Assembly (NCBI GenBank): GCA_946631535.1
Contig: CAMPAF010000176.1
Location: 1 to 6,492 of the forward strand
DNA: 6,492 nt
Reading direction: 5' to 3'
Source of the DNA: an uncultured Verrucomicrobiota bacterium
GTDB lineage: Bacteria; Verrucomicrobiota; Kiritimatiellia; RFP12; UBA1067
Shown here: positions 4,502-6,492 of the stretch, one piece after another
Numbering within the stretch: position 1 is the first letter of the stretch
Layout: the number at the start of each line of letters is the position of its first letter
Notes under the pieces: model-generated
What the model saw: the letters and a program-made list of their open reading frames with translations, nothing else
The model's database searches: none
What the model was told of the DNA's origin: nothing
Translations under genes and position numbers: made by a program

Positions 4502-6492
4502 TCACCTCAAGTCTTTCAAGTCGATCATGATCTCGTTGCCGATGCGGTTGGTGTACTCCCCGCCCGTGCCGAGGGTGGCGTCCTCAAAGTCCCCCAGCAT
4601 GTTGTCGAGGACGTCCACGAGCGCGGCGCGCTTCTCGGCGTCTTCGGGCATCATCTTCTCAAAGATGACGCCGATGTTGTCGAAGAGGGTCTTGACGCCG
4701 CCGCCGTCACGGACCGCGTTGGCGACGAGCATCTCCGCCAGTCCGTCCATGTTCTGCTTGCGCAGGGCGTCCGCCGCCTTGGTGATCGCGGCCTTCTGCG
4801 CCTCCGTGAGGTTCTCCTTGCGGATGCCGGGCGCCTCCTTGGGCGTGGAGAGGGAGCGGATGAGCGAGGCGCCGTGGCGGATGGACTCCCAGATGTCGCC
4901 GAACCGGTAGCCGCGCGTCTCCATGTCCTTGCCCATGGCGTCGGACTTGGCGAAGGGATGGAAGTGCGCGGTGGAGGCGAAGATGCCGAATGTCTCGCAC
5001 TTGAGGAAGAGCCGGCGCTTCGGGCCGCTTCCGCCGGCGTCCTGCAGGTGGTCGGTGTCCGGGATCGTGAAATAATGGAACGTGCGCATGCCGTTGAGGA
5101 GCCCGCCCGCGCCGGGCGGCACGTCGTAGCCGCGCGGCATGTTGAGGTGGCCGTCCACGGTCAACTGCTGGTAGGGCTTGGCGTGGGTCGAGGTGCGGAG
5201 GTAGATGCCGGAGGCGCGGTCAAGCCAGCGCGCGATGCAGCCGTGCTTGTCCTCGACGGAGAAGGACCCGCGGTACATGTACTCGCCCTTTCTCCGGGCG
5301 GCCGCATGCAGCGCGTGGGTGAGCGCGACGACGTTCTCGCGCGTCGGCTCGAAGAGGAACTCCCTGCCGCTCTGGAGCGCGCCGAGGACCTCGCGTCCGC
5401 GCCGCACCTGCGCCCGGAGAAGCGTCCGCAGCTCGTCCACGTCGCGCGGGCGGTGCACGGACGAGCTCGTGGTGACGAGGTCCTGGTAGTGGATCTTCGG
5501 GAAGGAGTAGTCCCGGCCGTCCACGTCGAAGGTGATCTTGTCGGGGAGGGTGGCGGGGTCCAGGAGCGGTCGCGTGTCGGCGCCGGGCTTCACGTAGGGA
5601 ACGGGCTTCCAGGTCTTCGCCTCCTTGATTCCATCGGAGCCTTCCATTCGTGCCTTGTATTCCTCGGGGTGCGTGAGCTTCTGCACGTTCTTCTCGGAGA
5701 AGGCCGCGAAGACCTGCTCGGCGCGGTCCAGCGGCACGACGAGGCGCGAGACGCCGAGCACGTCCGTGTCAAAGGTGGCGCCGCAGCTCTTCGCGAGGCT
5801 CTCGAGCATCTGTGAGGTTTCCCACGAGATCGGCTTGTCGGTGCGGTAGAGGATCTTGTCGCCCATGAGGGCGCCCCGCCACGGTGTGCGCGTCTCGGGA
5901 ACGACCTCGAGGTGGGAGAGGGCGACCTTGCCCTTCTTGCTGACCCACGTGGTGGGCGAGGTGAGCTTCTCGAGGTTGGCGATCGTCTCGACCGCGCCCT
6001 GCCGCACAGCGGGCGGCTGCTTGTCGAGGTCGTCGTAGAGGTCAAGATGGTTGACGACGGCGCCGAGCACCTTCTTGAGGGACTCGCCGAACTCAGCCTT
6101 CTTCGCGTCGATGGCGGCAACGACCTTCAAGCGGATCGCCCTCTCCGCGTCGGAGATGCCATCCTCGTTCGGGTTGAACGCAGCGCGGTAGTCGTCGAAG
6201 ACCTTCTCGAACGCGCCGGTCTTCGCGAGGTCGCGCAGGTTGGCGACGCCGGAGAGCTTCGAGAAGAACGTGTCGTCGTCGAAGACGGAGAAGTTGTTGA
6301 AGCGCGGCTTGGAGCTCTTGCCGTAGGTGTCCTTGAAGGAGAGGTCGTCGGAGACCTGGAGGTACTTGCCGTTCCCCTCGAGCGAGTGGCCGGGGTCGAT
6401 GGCGAAGAACTTGCCGTCGGCGAAGCCCTTGTTCTGCCCGCGCTTGCCGATGCCGTCGCGGTCGGCCGTGACGAGGAAGAACGCCTTGTACT
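4502..6492 (-). CDS. C-terminal 662 residues of a large unidentified protein with a kinase-like motif pair; 5' end outside window
   Basis: The frame is open from the right edge to TGA at 4504-4502; a TTG at 6130 is not the start, because 120 further in-frame residues of good coding sequence precede it. Numbering from the first whole codon in the window, residues 8-40 contain TADRDGIGKRGQN then FFAIDPGHSLEGN. This resembles the DRHxxN catalytic loop and IDFGHxLGN metal loop of phosphatidylinositol 3/4-kinase-like proteins, or the related layout in HipA kinases, with His replaced by Asp12 and extra residues before Asn20. Asp10, Asn20 and Asp32 would be the key residues. Residues about 40-130 are acidic and helical. 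The remaining 530 residues include YMYRGSFSVEDKHGCIARWL, RRLFLKCETFG and RGYRFGDIWESI and are not recognised. The last 100 residues are charged, helix-rich and soluble-looking. No membrane helix or secretion signal is visible in this part. It converges on ruvA. The gene call is firm; the function is not known. Confidence 0.92.
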   Translation of the reverse strand, partial: YKAFFLVTADRDGIGKRGQNKGFADGKFFAIDPGHSLEGNGKYLQVSDDLSFKDTYGKSSKPRFNNFSVFDDDTFFSKLSGVANLRDLAKTGAFEKVFDDYRAAFNPNEDGISDAERAIRLKVVAAIDAKKAEFGESLKKVLGAVVNHLDLYDDLDKQPPAVRQGAVETIANLEKLTSPTTWVSKKGKVALSHLEVVPETRTPWRGALMGDKILYRTDKPISWETSQMLESLAKSCGATFDTDVLGVSRLVVPLDRAEQVFAAFSEKNVQKLTHPEEYKARMEGSDGIKEAKTWKPVPYVKPGADTRPLLDPATLPDKITFDVDGRDYSFPKIHYQDLVTTSSSVHRPRDVDELRTLLRAQVRRGREVLGALQSGREFLFEPTRENVVALTHALHAAARRKGEYMYRGSFSVEDKHGCIARWLDRASGIYLRTSTHAKPYQQLTVDGHLNMPRGYDVPPGAGGLLNGMRTFHYFTIPDTDHLQDAGGSGPKRRLFLKCETFGIFASTAHFHPFAKSDAMGKDMETRGYRFGDIWESIRHGASLIRSLSTPKEAPGIRKENLTEAQKAAITKAADALRKQNMDGLAEMLVANAVRDGGGVKTLFDNIGVIFEKMMPEDAEKRAALVDVLDNMLGDFEDATLGTGGEYTNRIGNEIMIDLKDLR

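Noticed and set aside
4460..4504. Selenocysteine insertion at the in-frame TGA
   Set aside because: No convincing bacterial SECIS stem-loop was seen just downstream of the TGA, and the surrounding residues match no selenoprotein family I know.
4496..5815. A 439-codon rightward open frame opposite the unidentified gene
   Set aside because: Its composition is that of an antisense shadow, while the leftward frame has protein-like composition and the expected third-position GC bias.
6128..6130. TTG at 6130 as the start of the right-hand gene
   Set aside because: The frame continues open to the window edge with 120 residues of convincing coding sequence, including the kinase-like motifs.

Overview
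The window is GC-rich bacterial chromosome, roughly two thirds G+C by eye, and gene-dense. It holds five protein genes plus a short coding-like tail. PBP1C and RuvA are chromosomal housekeeping-type proteins, and a PBP1C of this type points to a Gram-negative (diderm) bacterium. I see no transposase, phage gene, CRISPR array or RNA gene. Strong preference for G or C at third codon positions, absence of clear Shine-Dalgarno sites, and the small uncharacterised membrane protein would fit the PVC superphylum (Verrucomicrobiota/Kiritimatiellota-like), but that placement is an impression and not proven by anything here.

Left edge (1-195): the first 24 codons of a leftward gene starting Met-Cys-Tyr-Asn, which looks like an SOS-response-associated peptidase (SRAP/YedK/HMCES), then a short spacer with a GC-rich hairpin. 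Positions 196-2406, leftward: a complete penicillin-binding protein 1C with intact glycosyltransferase and transpeptidase motifs and a C-terminal PBP1C domain. Positions 2407-2501: a 95-bp divergent promoter region with a sigma70-like promoter for pbpC and an extended -10 box facing the rightward genes, the latter placed only 7 nt from the ATG.

Positions 2502-4419, rightward: three genes joined by two ATGA start/stop overlaps, so probably one translationally coupled transcript. They are a six-helix membrane protein of unknown function, a YmdB-family (TIGR00282) metallophosphoesterase, and the Holliday-junction protein RuvA. RuvB and RuvC are not next to it.

Positions 4502-6492, leftward and convergent with ruvA: the C-terminal 662 residues of a large protein whose start lies beyond the right edge. 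At the right end it carries a motif pair resembling the catalytic loop and metal-binding loop of phosphatidylinositol 3/4-kinase-like or HipA-like kinases. The rest is not recognised. Its TGA stop is followed, in the same frame, by 26 codons that look fully coding (all end in G or C) before a TAG. This suggests a recent nonsense mutation, a read-through stop, or a remnant of a related gene. These two observations on the right-hand gene are the most unusual things in the window; the remainder is conventional.
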